64,000 bases of DNA from Deltaproteobacteria bacterium IMCC39146 (GCA_030005635.1 JARUHP010000003.1:1-64000); one strand, 5' to 3'; shown: positions 34,549 through 44,336, numbered from the stretch's first letter. Numbers and translations: made by a program. The notes: generated by a model from the letters alone, not told the origin.

Positions 34549-35202
34549 GTACCATGTCTTAAACAGACAAAATAAAATTTATAAAGATTCGCTTGCCTTT
34601 GCGTGGGACAGCCTCGTGGGACACTTAGACGGGTTTTCTTGTAAGTCACGGGCCAAGGACAGGTTGTTAAGCGTTTCCTTAGTTTGTTGATTAAGAATCT
34701 GGGGAATTTATTGGACGATGACCACAAGCCATCGGCATAAAAGAGTGCTGGTGGCTTACTTATTTATTGTCTGTGAATCACTATGTGAAGCGACCCAAAA
34801 AGCCAGAAACATACTCGCGCATTTTCAGACAAGGATTACTTTTCCCCTTCTCAAAGAAGACAATAAATGATTCTTGGAATATGATGATGGTTCTGAAATC
34901 TAAATCATCTTAGGACTTTTGTCTTTCTCATCAGTCATGATTAACAGTAAAACAAAGCCCCAACCTGTTTCCAAGGTCGGGGCTTTCCTTATAAGTATTG
35001 TTGCAAGTCATTCTTACATGACCTTAGGATTTATAGTACGCAGGATCGGGCGCATGCTTGGAACACTAGCCCACCCAAAAGCACCAAAGTCTACAACGGA
35101 GAGTTGATTGCAATGGACTGATATTGCAGATTTATTGTGTTGTTGCGTGTTGTAGTGATTTGTAATATTGGCATTCTGTTGCTCTCACGACGAATCGGTC
35201 TG
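34549..35202. other. Intergenic DNA with a terminator-like hairpin
   Basis: No supported gene. A hairpin at 34954-34989 (AAAGCCCC.ACCT / AGGT.GGGGCTTT) could end transcripts from either side; the minus-strand DUF3014 gene stops about 210 bp to its right. Confidence 0.5.
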
Positions 35203-36006
35203 TCAGTTCCCGGCAATCAACTTACGATATGCGTGCAGCAGGGTTTTGACCTGAGCCGCATTCTCAGGTCCGCAGCGCAGCAGGATCTTGCGGCCGGCCG
35301 AGAGAGCTTCCAGATCCGGGTCGGCATAGAGGTAGAGGGCCTTGGGTTGGGTCAAATAAACAGGTCCGGTTATCTGCGGAGTGACCAACAGGTGATCGAT
35401 GACTTCAATCAGGCGGTCATTGAAGTAAGCCTTCGGGTAGCCAAGCTCCTGGTAGGCTTGCTGGAAGAGCGGGTAGAGGCGTTTGTAAACAGCGACAACC
35501 TGTGCGGTGTCGAGTGCCGCCCACATCTTGATCAGCGGCGTGTAGCGTTTATGGTTGGCCGGGGCAATCGTCAATTGATCCCGTTCTCCCTGCGCCAGAA
35601 ATTTCCCAGCTGTCTTCTTAATCGGCCGGTGGGTGGCTGGTAGCTGCGGGCGCGGCAGGTTGTCGACCATGACCACGAAGCGCTCGATAAAATGTTCGAG
35701 GATAAAGACGCGGTCCAACTGCTGGTCAGCAAAGAGCTTGGCCAAAATCTCGGCCATTGGAGGATCACTCTGCTTTAGCTCTGGAAGAGGCTTTTCCAGA
35801 TCGATGAGCAGTTCGGTGCTTTTCAACTCCTCAGGTGTTGTGGTGACCGGATGTTGAATCACCGGTTCAACGTTTGGCTCGACGACCGGCGCCGGTGTGA
35901 AAACCTGCTCCGGATCCTCTTGTCCGGGAAGATAAAACTGCCAATAAGCAATCGCGATGATTGCGCCGATAACGATAAATCCAAACCGAAAGGGCCAACT
36001 TTTCAT
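35203..36006 (-). CDS. DUF3014 membrane-anchored protein
   Basis: A 267-residue protein with an N-terminal membrane anchor (FGFIVIGAIIAIAYWQFYL), a Pro/Glu/Val-rich linker and the DUF3014 region (about 85-260: RVFILEHFIERFVVMVDNLP, YTPLIKMWAALDTAQVVAVY, YKRLYPLFQQAYQELGYP). DUF3014 proteins occur in proteobacteria and have no known activity; predicted periplasmic with a single anchor. GGAGAAC precedes ATG. Confidence 0.9.
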   Translation of the reverse strand: MKSWPFRFGFIVIGAIIAIAYWQFYLPGQEDPEQVFTPAPVVEPNVEPVIQHPVTTTPEELKSTELLIDLEKPLPELKQSDPPMAEILAKLFADQQLDRVFILEHFIERFVVMVDNLPRPQLPATHRPIKKTAGKFLAQGERDQLTIAPANHKRYTPLIKMWAALDTAQVVAVYKRLYPLFQQAYQELGYPKAYFNDRLIEVIDHLLVTPQITGPVYLTQPKALYLYADPDLEALSAGRKILLRCGPENAAQVKTLLHAYRKLIAGN

Positions 36007-36112
36007 AAGTGTTCTCCAGAATTAAGACTTTTGATTCTTCCTGGCAGCCATTTCATTGTAAATCTGACAGGCTGCTAGAACAATAGCGCCAATTGACAGT
36101 CAGTCAACCTCT

Positions 36113-37072
36113 TCAGCTCAGGGCCGCCCACCAGGCGCCGATGACGATGGCGATGCTGGTCATAGCCATTAAAGCATTCATCTTCCAGTGGGGGCGGCCA
36201 AATCTCTCTATGGCCAGTTCTGCGACGAAGCCGAGTGGCAGGCCGAAGAGGAAGCCGAACAGGTGGGCGCCGAGGTCGGTGTTCTCACCGCCAACACCGA
36301 GCATGGCGAGCAGGCCGAGGGCCCCTGCGACCGGTAAGGTCCAGCGCCGACGAGGACGCAAATTATGACGGTAGCGCACCATGCTGATGGCGGCCAGAAT
36401 ACCAACCGCGCCGAAGATCGCGGTGGAGGCACCGACCGCTCGATGGACGGGGTTTTGCAGCCAGGCGTTAATCAGATTGCCGAAGGTTCCGGCGGCCAGG
36501 AGTAACAGCCAGCCCGGACCGGAGCGCAGGTCACGACACAGGCGTGAGATGAAGACGCCGCCGATCACCAGATTGCCGAGCAAGTGCTGCCAGTCGGCGT
36601 GCAGGGTGAGGGCGGTGATCAGGCGCCACCATTGACCGCCCATGATCTTGCCGGCGTGGGCGTTGCCAAGTTCATACCAGTTAACGGGGTAACGCCCGGC
36701 GAGGTTGATATCGCGCAGAGTGAGATTGTAGAAGACCCCGATAGCAATCAAAACCCAGAGGGTGGTCGCACGATTGTCGACCAGGGGTGTGGCTTGCGGT
36801 GGTGGGGGCGGCCAGCCAAGGTTTTCGCTCTCGTACTGGCGCAGCTCTTTTGCTGCCAGCGTCAGCATATTTGTAGGGACCAGCAACTGCCAGCCAAAGC
36901 CCCGTCGCTCCGGATGGCAGGGGATGTGGCGTGCGGCCAGAACCAGCGACCAACTGCGCATCTGTCGTTTTGACAGGGTGATCACTTTTGTTGCATCAAG
37001 CCGCGAGGATAAGGGGCGCCACTCTTCGTGGTTCGGTTTGGGCGAAATGATGTCAATGGGCGGCTCAGGCAT
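36113..37072 (-). CDS. Rhomboid-family intramembrane serine protease
   Basis: A 319-residue membrane protein. The N-terminal ~110 residues are soluble. The six-helix rhomboid core carries HADWQHLLGN (oxyanion His/Asn), the nucleophile in GASTAIFG (GxSxxxxG) and the catalytic His in LGAHLFGFLFG. All three catalytic elements are present, so it is predicted active. Rhomboids cut transmembrane segments of other membrane proteins. Natural substrate unknown. Confidence 0.92.
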   Translation of the reverse strand: MPEPPIDIISPKPNHEEWRPLSSRLDATKVITLSKRQMRSWSLVLAARHIPCHPERRGFGWQLLVPTNMLTLAAKELRQYESENLGWPPPPPQATPLVDNRATTLWVLIAIGVFYNLTLRDINLAGRYPVNWYELGNAHAGKIMGGQWWRLITALTLHADWQHLLGNLVIGGVFISRLCRDLRSGPGWLLLLAAGTFGNLINAWLQNPVHRAVGASTAIFGAVGILAAISMVRYRHNLRPRRRWTLPVAGALGLLAMLGVGGENTDLGAHLFGFLFGLPLGFVAELAIERFGRPHWKMNALMAMTSIAIVIGAWWAALS

Positions 37073-37200
37073 GATGGCCCTATCATCGCAAATTGTTGAC
37101 CCTGCGTCACCTCTGATTTCTTGACTCTCTCTCTTTAATCGCGGTAGTTACTTTATGGTAATCATGGTTTGAGTCCCCTTCTCTCAGAAGAAAGTCTTTC

Positions 37201-37809
37201 ATGTCAAAACTGACGAAACGACAACAGCAGGTCTACGATTTTCTGGTCGCGTACCTGGCTGATATTGGTTATCCACCGACTTTGCAGGAAATCGCCAGTC
37301 ATCTTCATGTCTCCGGTAACCTCGGTGTGTTGCGTCACCTCAAGGTTTTGGAACGAGAAGGCATGATCACCCGCAACCCCGGCAGCTCCCGCTCCATTGC
37401 CCTGACAAATCGTGTCGAGCGTGGTTCAGTCCTTTTGCCATTGGTGGGTAGCGTGCGGGCCGGTTTGCCGGAATTGGCAATGGAGGAGATTGAGGCGCAT
37501 ATCGCTGTGGACCCATTGCTGGTTAAATCCCGAGATTCCTTTTTGCTGCGCGTTAAGGGCGACTCGATGATTGAGGCGCATATCGTTGCCGGTGATCTGG
37601 CGGTGATCCGTCCGCAGTCAACCGCGGAAAATGGTGAAATAGTGGTGGTCTTGATCGATGGCGAGGCGACCCTGAAGCGCTTTTTTCACGAAGGGACGCG
37701 TATTCGCCTGCAGCCGGAAAATGCCAGCATGGAGCCGATCGTCATTGCTGGCGACACGCAGGATGTGACGATTGTCGGCAAGGTGACCGGCCTCTGCCGT
37801 GCCCTGTAA
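37201..37809 (+). CDS. lexA: LexA repressor
   Basis: A 202-residue SOS repressor. N-terminal winged helix (KLTKRQQQVYDFLVAYLADI, PPTLQEIASHL) and a C-terminal S24 peptidase domain: Ala-Gly cleavage site in GSVRAGLP (about 83-84), nucleophile Ser in KGDSMIEAHI and Lys in GEATLKRFF. No E. coli-type SOS box is seen upstream; delta-proteobacterial LexA boxes differ and could not be confirmed by eye. Convergent with the panE side in the pre-island arrangement. Confidence 0.95.
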   Translation: MSKLTKRQQQVYDFLVAYLADIGYPPTLQEIASHLHVSGNLGVLRHLKVLEREGMITRNPGSSRSIALTNRVERGSVLLPLVGSVRAGLPELAMEEIEAHIAVDPLLVKSRDSFLLRVKGDSMIEAHIVAGDLAVIRPQSTAENGEIVVVLIDGEATLKRFFHEGTRIRLQPENASMEPIVIAGDTQDVTIVGKVTGLCRAL

Positions 37810-37977
37810 TAGTCGTGGTCCTTCTTCTGACAAAAGCCAGGGATTGTGGCAATGATCGTTATGGCGATTTTACCGTTTTGTTCGGTAGCCTGCTGGAGCG
37901 GAAGGGTAGGGGTCGTCATGTATCTCCGACCTGACGGCCGCAGGGAGTGCGCAACGTGATTGTACAGTAAACAGCTG

Positions 37978-38142
37978 TTAGCTGTTGTCTTGGTCGGGAG
38001 GCTCGGTTGCTTGCAGAAGGGCATGGAGCATGGCGGTCCGGGGCATCGGCGTCTTGGTGCGAGCGGCCTGCTGAAGCGGGTTCGCATAGATCGCAGCAAG
38101 CTCCAGGGGTGCTCCCTGTTGACGATCAATCATCATGCTTGG
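37978..38142 (-). pseudogene. Displaced 3' end of panE (left attachment site)
   Basis: The minus strand here encodes the last ~54 residues of a ketopantoate reductase (DRQQGAPLELAAIYANP to ATEPPDQDNS, stop 37978-37980). Positions 37997-38142 match 57762-57907, the 3' end of the intact panE, over 146 bp with three mismatches: two are synonymous and one is Leu/Ile. There is no start or N-terminal domain. It is best read as the host's original panE tail left behind when the island integrated. Confidence 0.9.
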
Positions 38143-38672
38143 TTAGGAATAATCCGCCTGAGTCCGTAATCTGGCCGAAATGGTCGTAACCTTTCTATCT
38201 CACTGTGTTCCTTCTATGTCCTGATAACCTGTCTATCTGCCGATATTGCTCCCGGTAAGGTTTATGTTTCTTTCTGACTGTCTCATTCCTTGTACCAGTG
38301 TTGCCCCATTCTGTCAAAGTGATGAATGGGGAGTCGTCGAGACGGCTGAATATTCACGAGGTTTGTTTAGGTACTTAGTTAGATTTGTCGATATTGCCTA
38401 GAGTGGCCTAATACGGGCATTCCGGCACTTGTGAGGGCGCTTGTTGCAGAGACTTTAGGGGTTATTGTGCCACTTGTGGAGGATTGGCAGGGCACTATAC
38501 GTGTATGGTGGGGGCGGGTGTTTTTGTAGCCGATGGTGGCTGCGGTCTAAAGGGTTGCTCTGACGCGTGAAAAGTAAATTGAAATGCTTATAGCGGTACA
38601 AGAGGGTATTATCTCCACCCCCGTCCCAATACCAATTCACTATATAGCAGCCAGTGCGATGCGTGAGAGGAA

Positions 38673-38870
38673 GGGTTGCTATGGTTGTTGTGTTTCATGA
38701 TTAGCTGTTTAATTACAGTAGCATACATGGATCGACCATGGGCACCATAGCAACCACCCCACTTTTAATGCGCAAGATATATAGAGTAACGAATAAGGGG
38801 TAAGAGCAATTACCAAGAAAAGAAAAATAATACCTCAATTCTTATATTTACTATGGTTGCTATGGTCGAT
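38673..38870. repeat. Iteron-like repeats near the island's left end
   Basis: The 12-mer GGTTGCTATGGT occurs exactly at 38674-38685 and 38855-38866 and inverted at 38744-38755. The latter two are extended by ATCGACCAT / ATGGTCGAT, giving a long inverted pair. They lie in a gene-free stretch upstream of the primase gene, fitting a replication origin or operator. Confidence 0.6.
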
Positions 38871-39488
38871 TGCTATTAAACCCTTGTAAACACTGGGTCG
38901 GAAGAAGCCATAGTAAGTAAAGTCTCCCATGGCTTTGGTGTGGCCGGCTCGCTATATTAGCGTAATTGCAAGACCATGTCAATACTTAAAGACGATTTTT
39001 CTTGACATTCGTTGTCCTTTGTGTTAAAATGCTCCTACATTTAATCAAGAATTAACAATTTAGACGCAGCTACCCCCCCCCCCATACAATCTAACATTCC
39101 GCCCGTGACCTCTCTGAGGCTCACAGGTCATTTTGTGTCGTCGGTGTAGGGTGAACTGAGAGTTGATTGTACTCAACAGAAAGGAGGCAAGATTACCCAT
39201 GTAAATAGCGAATAATATTTCGCTACGACAGTACCCAAGACAATGAAGGCGCCTATTCATATAACAATGAATGACGCCTTTATGCGTTTGGAGCTTCATG
39301 CCGCGAAGAGCAGTTCCAGCAGCATTTCTTGGATGTCACCATCATCAGACCGCGTGAAGTAGTAGCGCACGTAACGAAGAAAGACGAGAACTAGAAGGAT
39401 GGGTATCGTCTTTCGTGTTTTTGAAACCCGTCCAGAGGCTTGCTGTTGCAATACATGGGCCCTTTAGAAAGTACAGAAGGAGAATAGC
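38871..39488. other. Gene-poor leader of the primase gene
   Basis: Contains an 11-base C tract (39073-39083) and a hairpin AAGGCG...ATTCAT / ATGAAT..CGCCTT (about 39244-39278). Short frames here lack ribosome sites. With 38143-38672 this makes a ~1.3-kb non-coding left arm. Confidence 0.4.
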
Positions 39489-40880
39489 TTGATTGAAAAT
39501 GGAGTAAAAATTAGTGACGAAGAAGACAACAGTACGACAAGGATGTTCAGCCTTACCGATCTTGGCAATGCAGATAGGTTCATCAGCCAGCACGGCAATG
39601 ATGTAATGCATTGTCATGATCTTGGTTGTTGGATGGTCTGGCAGGAAGATAGGTGGTTGCCTGATGGTATCAAAGAGGTTGAAGGTCGTGCTCAGGACAC
39701 AGTGCGAGGCATTCATTCTGAAATTATGTCAGAGAGTTCCCCTGAAAAGCAGGCTGAGATAATGAAATGGGCCAAGCAAAGCCAGTCAGGCAGTCGTATA
39801 CGTGAAATGGTCAGGATGGCACAGAGCAACAGGACTTTCTCTACCCACTCCACGTGGTTGGACAAGGACGATTACGTGCTGAACCTTGTCAATGGAACCC
39901 TGAATCTGAAAACGAAAGAATTTTACAAGCACAACAGACAGGACTTGCTGACTAAGATTGCGCCAACAGAATACGATCCTGAAGCCATCTGTCCGATCTG
40001 GATCAAGTTCTTATCTCAGATTTTCGGATATGATAAAGAATTGCTGCTATGGGTTCAGAAGGCTATGGGGTATGCCCTTACCGGAGATACATCAGAGCAA
40101 TGCCTCTTTATGCTCTGGGGTAAAGGACGGAATGGCAAGAGCACATTCCTCAACACCATTAAGCAGATTCTAGGCGATTACACAACACAGGTCCAACCAG
40201 AGACACTGATGACACGCAGGAACAACGATGGTGGTTCGCCAAGAAGTGACCTGATGGCACTTAGAGGGGCGAGGTTTGTAACAGCGTCAGAGGGCGAACG
40301 AGGACAGCAACTGGCTGAGTCGCTGATTAAGCAACTGACTGGTGGTGAAGTGCTCTCCTGCCGAGGGTTGTACCAGAAGACTCAGGTGGAGTTTATGCCT
40401 AAGTTTAAGCTCTTCTTTGCCACGAATTACAAACCGCAGATCGGCGGGACAGACCTTGGTATTTCAAGACGTATCCGGTTGATTCCGTTTGACTACACTG
40501 TGCCAGCCGATCAGGTTGACTACGAGCTGTCACGTAAATTGATGAACGAAGCACCGGGTATCCTGAGTTGGATGGTTGAAGGTTGCTACAGATGGCAGGA
40601 AGATGGTTTGGGAATCCCTGCTTCAGTTAAAGAGGCTACAGAAGATTACCTTGCAGAGAATGATCAGGTGGAAAAGTTTATTGCTGACTGCTGTCTGAAG
40701 AATGAGAGTTGTAGTGTCCGAACTGGTGATCTCTACGTTGTTTATGAGCAATGGGCCACTGATTGTGAAGATCAGGTTTTAAAACTGAAGGCTTTCGGTC
40801 AGGCCCTTGCCGATAAGGGCTTTGAGAAGAAAAGGCGGAGCGGCGGCATGTTTGTGGTCGGGCTTGGGTTGTTGGTCTAA
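39489..40880 (+). CDS. P4-family phage/plasmid primase-helicase (helicase part)
   Basis: A 463-residue protein starting with TTG 39489, 7 bp after AAGGAG. It has a D5_N-type region (about 30-150) and a superfamily 3 helicase domain (about 170-400) with Walker A GKGRNGKST, Walker B-like FKLFFATN and ISRRIRLIPFDYTV (arginine finger), then a C-terminal winged-helix-like region. The primase (AEP/TOPRIM) part is absent, so it resembles the short D5-type helicases. It probably unwinds the element's origin for episomal replication. Confidence 0.88.
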   Translation: MIENGVKISDEEDNSTTRMFSLTDLGNADRFISQHGNDVMHCHDLGCWMVWQEDRWLPDGIKEVEGRAQDTVRGIHSEIMSESSPEKQAEIMKWAKQSQSGSRIREMVRMAQSNRTFSTHSTWLDKDDYVLNLVNGTLNLKTKEFYKHNRQDLLTKIAPTEYDPEAICPIWIKFLSQIFGYDKELLLWVQKAMGYALTGDTSEQCLFMLWGKGRNGKSTFLNTIKQILGDYTTQVQPETLMTRRNNDGGSPRSDLMALRGARFVTASEGERGQQLAESLIKQLTGGEVLSCRGLYQKTQVEFMPKFKLFFATNYKPQIGGTDLGISRRIRLIPFDYTVPADQVDYELSRKLMNEAPGILSWMVEGCYRWQEDGLGIPASVKEATEDYLAENDQVEKFIADCCLKNESCSVRTGDLYVVYEQWATDCEDQVLKLKAFGQALADKGFEKKRRSGGMFVVGLGLLV

Positions 40881-40908
40881 GAAGAGTGAATGACAGATGT
40901 ATGATGAT

Positions 40909-40982
40909 GTAGGGTTTGTGGATAACTATTTTATATATAACCAGTTTCAAAATAAGAATTGTAAAAAGGTACACAACCCTAC
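40909..40982. repeat. Inverted repeat downstream of the primase gene
   Basis: GTAGGGTTTGTG (40909-40920) and CACAACCCTAC (40972-40982) pair with one bulge around a ~50-base AT-rich loop, between the helicase and HNH/AP2 genes. Could be a recombination or regulatory site. Confidence 0.45.
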
Positions 40983-41132
40983 ATCCATACACCCCAACCG
41001 CATGTGCACTATCGAGGGAACCTTGTTCCAATTCCATAGGCGCTTGAGGTGTAACTTATTACGGCACGCCAAGGGTCTACCTTTTGATAACCACATCGTG
41101 CGAGACACAATCTAATTATTTAAGGATATAAG

Positions 41133-42446
41133 ATGAAGCATAAATATTTGGTGGAAGACGGCGTAGTTTTCGTAACAGTGACCAAACAAGACGGGGTTAA
41201 GTTTATCGTTAAATTTGATGAGACTATGCTTCCTGATCTTGTCGCAGGCACATCAATCTGGATTGGTAAGAATGGCTATGCCTATAGGAGCACGTGGATG
41301 GGTGATAAAAGTGTTCACGAGGCACTGCACGCTACCATTGCTGGCAATACTAAGGGATCAGGCAAGCATACCGATCACATTGATGGGGACAAGCTCAATA
41401 ATACCAAGGAAAATTTGAGGATTATCAGTTCAAGTGGAAATGGACAGAACCGAAAAAGTGCTGACTCGGATAGCAAGACCGGTATTCGTGGTGTTAGCTG
41501 GCACAAGAAGGCTCAGAAATGGGTGGTGCAGATTGAGGTCTCCAGCAAACATTACTATTTAGGCCTATTTGATGACATCCTTGAGGCCTACGAGTATGCC
41601 AAGGCCGGTCGTAGGGTTCTTATGCCATATTCTCCCGAGGCCGAAGCAGAAGAGACCTCTGTAGTCATTGATGATATTTTCAGGGCGCGGGTACGTTCCT
41701 CCGTTACAGGCGTAAAGGGAATTACCCTATATCAAGGAAAATGGAGGGCAAGGTTTAGTCATAAGGGCAAGTCCTATCACGTTGGGACATTTAACATCAA
41801 GGAAGAGGCTGCTCTGGAGTTAGCCATTGCCAGAGATATGGTCAAAAAAAGTCTTCCATATGAAGCCAAGTCGCCCGCTCCCAGAACATCATCCGGGGTC
41901 AAAGGCATTTACCCTAAAGGCAATAAGTGGGAGGTAACGTTTTGGGAAGGTCAAGAGCAACACTATGGTGGCACCTTCCCTACAATTGAAGCTGCCCAAG
42001 TAGCTCTAGATGAGGCAATGAATGCAGTTGCAAATGGACAGGCAGTAATAGTGAATACGCCATCTTCAGCGGCCTCTGGTGTAGAAGGTATCTATGCTGA
42101 ACGTGGCAGGTGGAGAGTGACGGTGAAAGTTGAAGGCAAGAGAGTCAACGTAGGCACCTTTGACTCGATTGAAGAAGCTGAGACACATAAGTTTAAGGCA
42201 CGAGAGTCCTATGACAAGGGTGTCCCCTACAAGGCTCCCGCAAAATCTGCTTCTGGGGTACGTGGTGTTTATTTCAACGGTGGGAAATTTGAGGTCTATT
42301 TCCAAGCGAACAAAAAAAGGATCAACGTTGGCAGTTATTACACGATTGAAGAAGCGACTGAGGCGATTAACGCTGCTCGCCTCGAGTATGCAGAGACACA
42401 TGGCAATGAGGATAAAGGCAGTGCTAAGCAACCTATTCCGTCATAG
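41133..42446 (+). CDS. HNH endonuclease-like protein with five AP2-type DNA-binding domains
   Basis: A 437-residue protein. The N-terminal part has an HNH motif (HATIAGNTKGSGKHTDHIDGD, then NTKENLRIIS). It is followed by five tandem AP2-like three-strand units at about 115-165, 187-235, 251-300, 312-362 and 373-420. Each opens with a S/T-G-[VI]-x-G-[VI] strand and ends with VG-[TS]-[FY] plus a helix (IEEA). HNH-AP2 proteins are usually phage homing endonucleases with one or two AP2 units; five is unusual. AAGGA precedes ATG. Whether the nuclease is active cannot be judged by eye. Confidence 0.82.
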   Translation: MKHKYLVEDGVVFVTVTKQDGVKFIVKFDETMLPDLVAGTSIWIGKNGYAYRSTWMGDKSVHEALHATIAGNTKGSGKHTDHIDGDKLNNTKENLRIISSSGNGQNRKSADSDSKTGIRGVSWHKKAQKWVVQIEVSSKHYYLGLFDDILEAYEYAKAGRRVLMPYSPEAEAEETSVVIDDIFRARVRSSVTGVKGITLYQGKWRARFSHKGKSYHVGTFNIKEEAALELAIARDMVKKSLPYEAKSPAPRTSSGVKGIYPKGNKWEVTFWEGQEQHYGGTFPTIEAAQVALDEAMNAVANGQAVIVNTPSSAASGVEGIYAERGRWRVTVKVEGKRVNVGTFDSIEEAETHKFKARESYDKGVPYKAPAKSASGVRGVYFNGGKFEVYFQANKKRINVGSYYTIEEATEAINAARLEYAETHGNEDKGSAKQPIPS

Positions 42447-42456
42447 GGAGAATGTT

Positions 42457-42651
42457 TTGGAATTACATGGTTACAGAAATACCCCAACTTATAATTCATG
42501 GATGAACATGAGAGTTCGATGCCGCAACCCTAAAAGTAAGGGTCACCACAACTACGGAGGCAGGGGAATCCGAGTATGTTCTGAGTGGAATAATTCATTC
42601 TCTACTTTTTTAAGGGACATGGGAAGAATGCTTTATCCTATAGCCGTTTAG
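42457..42651 (+). CDS. Truncated phage-type HNH-associated protein
   Basis: A 64-residue frame from TTG 42457 after AGGGAG. It contains TYNSWMNMRVRCRNPKSKGH, NYGGRGIRVCSEW and FLRDMGR, the opening of a family of phage HNH-like proteins normally ~130 residues or more (with a SLDRID-N-GNY tail). It stops at PIAV and the usual tail is missing, so this is a 5' fragment or degenerate gene. Confidence 0.6.
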   Translation: MELHGYRNTPTYNSWMNMRVRCRNPKSKGHHNYGGRGIRVCSEWNNSFSTFLRDMGRMLYPIAV

Positions 42652-42792
42652 TTTGTTATAAATCCTTAGGATATGCTGGAATCATTTGCGGAAGGATTTA
42701 TGAGAAGTCTATCCTAGAACTTCACAGCTTTCCTGTTAATCGTGATTCATAAAAACTCTTCCAACTACAGAAGCCTCTTCTGTAAATGTATT

Positions 42793-43461
42793 TTACTTGT
42801 TTTTCCCGAGGATTTGGCGCCATTTCTCCTCGATTTCAGAGCCATTAAAAAGACCCTGTTCAGCGAGCAAATTTCCCCAACTGGACTTCCCGTCCTCAAC
42901 CTGGCTGAATATCTCGACTGGTTCCTGTTTACTCAAATGGCCAAGGAAAACCGCCATAACCGTCTGTTGATTGTCCGCTCCCTGGCCACGCAACTGTTGT
43001 AACTGCAACATCTCCACATCGAGATTATCAGTCAACTGATCATCGACCACAATCGTCGCCAATTTTCTTTTGTCATTGAGAGCCGCCACGAAAAGAGGAC
43101 CAAGTTGTTCAGGGTCGATGTTTAACTGTTTAACAACCGAACCCCAGCCTTCTCCTGTTGAAAAGAGAGGTTTGATCTCATCGAGTGTCTTCCCGCTCTT
43201 TTTCGCCAGATAATGACCGACCCACAAGCTGTCACCGTTAGCACCTCCCATCTTGGCACGTACCACGTCCTTCTTACTTAGACCAAACAGGTTCGCCAAG
43301 AGAGCATTTTGGGTGGTCGCTAGAAAATAGGGGTCAGCCGCATAGGCACGCTGTGGATCATACGCCCGATCCTGGAAACAGTGACAGTTTACTGTTGACT
43401 CCGCCCACGTGAAATTTGCTGGAGTTAGGACAAGGAATAAAAGCAGGGGAAGTATTCTCAT
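42793..43461 (-). CDS. Secreted protein of unknown function
   Basis: A 222-residue protein with a signal peptide (MRILPLLLFLVLTPANFTWA) and a cysteine-containing start of the mature part (NCHCFQDRAYDPQRAYAADP). The rest is helical (ATTQNALLANLFGLSKKDVV, LAKKSGKTLDEIKPLF). It resembles periplasmic hypotheticals known from Desulfuromonadales. No catalytic motif recognised. It lies inside the island but its style is like host envelope proteins. Confidence 0.75.
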   Translation of the reverse strand: MRILPLLLFLVLTPANFTWAESTVNCHCFQDRAYDPQRAYAADPYFLATTQNALLANLFGLSKKDVVRAKMGGANGDSLWVGHYLAKKSGKTLDEIKPLFSTGEGWGSVVKQLNIDPEQLGPLFVAALNDKRKLATIVVDDQLTDNLDVEMLQLQQLRGQGADNQQTVMAVFLGHLSKQEPVEIFSQVEDGKSSWGNLLAEQGLFNGSEIEEKWRQILGKNK

Positions 43462-43558
43462 AGGCTACCTCGCATTTTAAGCTCTCATCAAATATAGCAC
43501 GAGTAGCAGAAATGACTCATCATAGGGTTTGGAGAAACAAACCACGGCAGACAAAGAA

Positions 43559-43661
43559 ATGGCCACCCGGTAGCGGGTGGCCATAGTTTTGTGGATTAAA
43601 GAGTTTCCTAAATATCTATATCAACAAGAAGTCGTTTTTCGTTCCATAAATCGTGATTTAT
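43559..43661 (-). repeat. Intergenic hairpin repeat, copy 4 (reverse orientation)
   Basis: ATGGCCACCCG gtag CGGGTGGCCAT hairpin (43559-43583), the linker in reverse (ATTAAAGAGTTTCC, CTATATCAACAAGAAG) and the palindrome ATAAATCgtGATTTAT. Confidence 0.75.
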
Positions 43662-43743
43662 AAGAATGTAGCGTAGTCTTGTAGCTCACCTGCTTCGGGA
43701 ACCTGTGCGCTATGGCTATATTGAGATGGATTTGGTAGGAATG

Positions 43744-44175
43744 CTATTTCATTGCGCCCAACTCTTTGTATAAATTGTATGGGTATCCACTGCTTGCTTT
43801 TAGTTGGTGGAATTCTTTGCCTGAGAAAATCTTTTTTTCCACAACTTTGTTCTCTTTAAAATAATAAACTGTGCACTGATCTTCTCTTTTGTAAATTGTA
43901 ATTTGTTCTTTGCTCCTCGGCCAGAAGTTATCATCTGGTATGCCTTCTTGTTGGATGATATCAATCAATGCAAGTTCTTTTACTGGCAATTCAGAGTGAG
44001 GTTCCTCTTTTTGTGTTTTCTCATTGACTACACTGGCTTCTTTGATGTCGATTTCAGGTGGTAGAGTTTCAGCTTTTAATTGTTGACTCATATCTTTCTT
44101 GGAAAGTTGATTTTTTTGTGGTGCTCCACATGCTCCAATAAGCAAAATAACTAAGAACAAAAACCATCTTCTCAT
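43744..44175 (-). CDS. Lipoprotein of unknown function
   Basis: A 143-residue protein from ATG 44175 (MRRWFLFLVILLIGAC), an alternative to the in-frame ATG 15 bp upstream. Lipobox LIGAC; then a Lys/Glu/Ser-rich linker and a small C-terminal domain (IDIIQQEGIPDDNFWPRSKE, ITIYKREDQCTVYYFKENKV). The last part resembles the SmpA/OmlA-like small domains seen on envelope lipoproteins, but this is only suggestive. Confidence 0.75.
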   Translation of the reverse strand: MRRWFLFLVILLIGACGAPQKNQLSKKDMSQQLKAETLPPEIDIKEASVVNEKTQKEEPHSELPVKELALIDIIQQEGIPDDNFWPRSKEQITIYKREDQCTVYYFKENKVVEKKIFSGKEFHQLKASSGYPYNLYKELGAMK

Positions 44176-44261
44176 CAGGGCCCTCCCCAAAGAACTATTT
44201 TATTTCTCTATAAAGAAGCATATCTAAAAGCCTATAAATCTCAAATGTGCTGCAATCTAAG

Positions 44262-44320
44262 AAAATGACCACCCGCTTCCAGGTGACCATTTTTCTTTCT
44301 ACAAGTCGTGATTTGTAAGA
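44262..44320 (-). repeat. Intergenic hairpin repeat, copy 5 (partial)
   Basis: Imperfect hairpin ATGACCACC...GGTGACCAT then T5, followed by CAAGTCGTGATTTG. The middle linker is deleted; probably a terminator for the kinase gene to its right. Confidence 0.55.
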
Positions 44321-44336
44321 TTGTATCACTTAGGCT

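Noticed and set aside
39060-39299. A 79-codon minus-strand frame in the island's left arm
   Set aside because: It runs through a poly-C tract, lacks a ribosome site and shows no domain features.
40897-41115. A 72-codon frame between the helicase and HNH/AP2 genes
   Set aside because: No ribosome site, and it lies across an inverted repeat.
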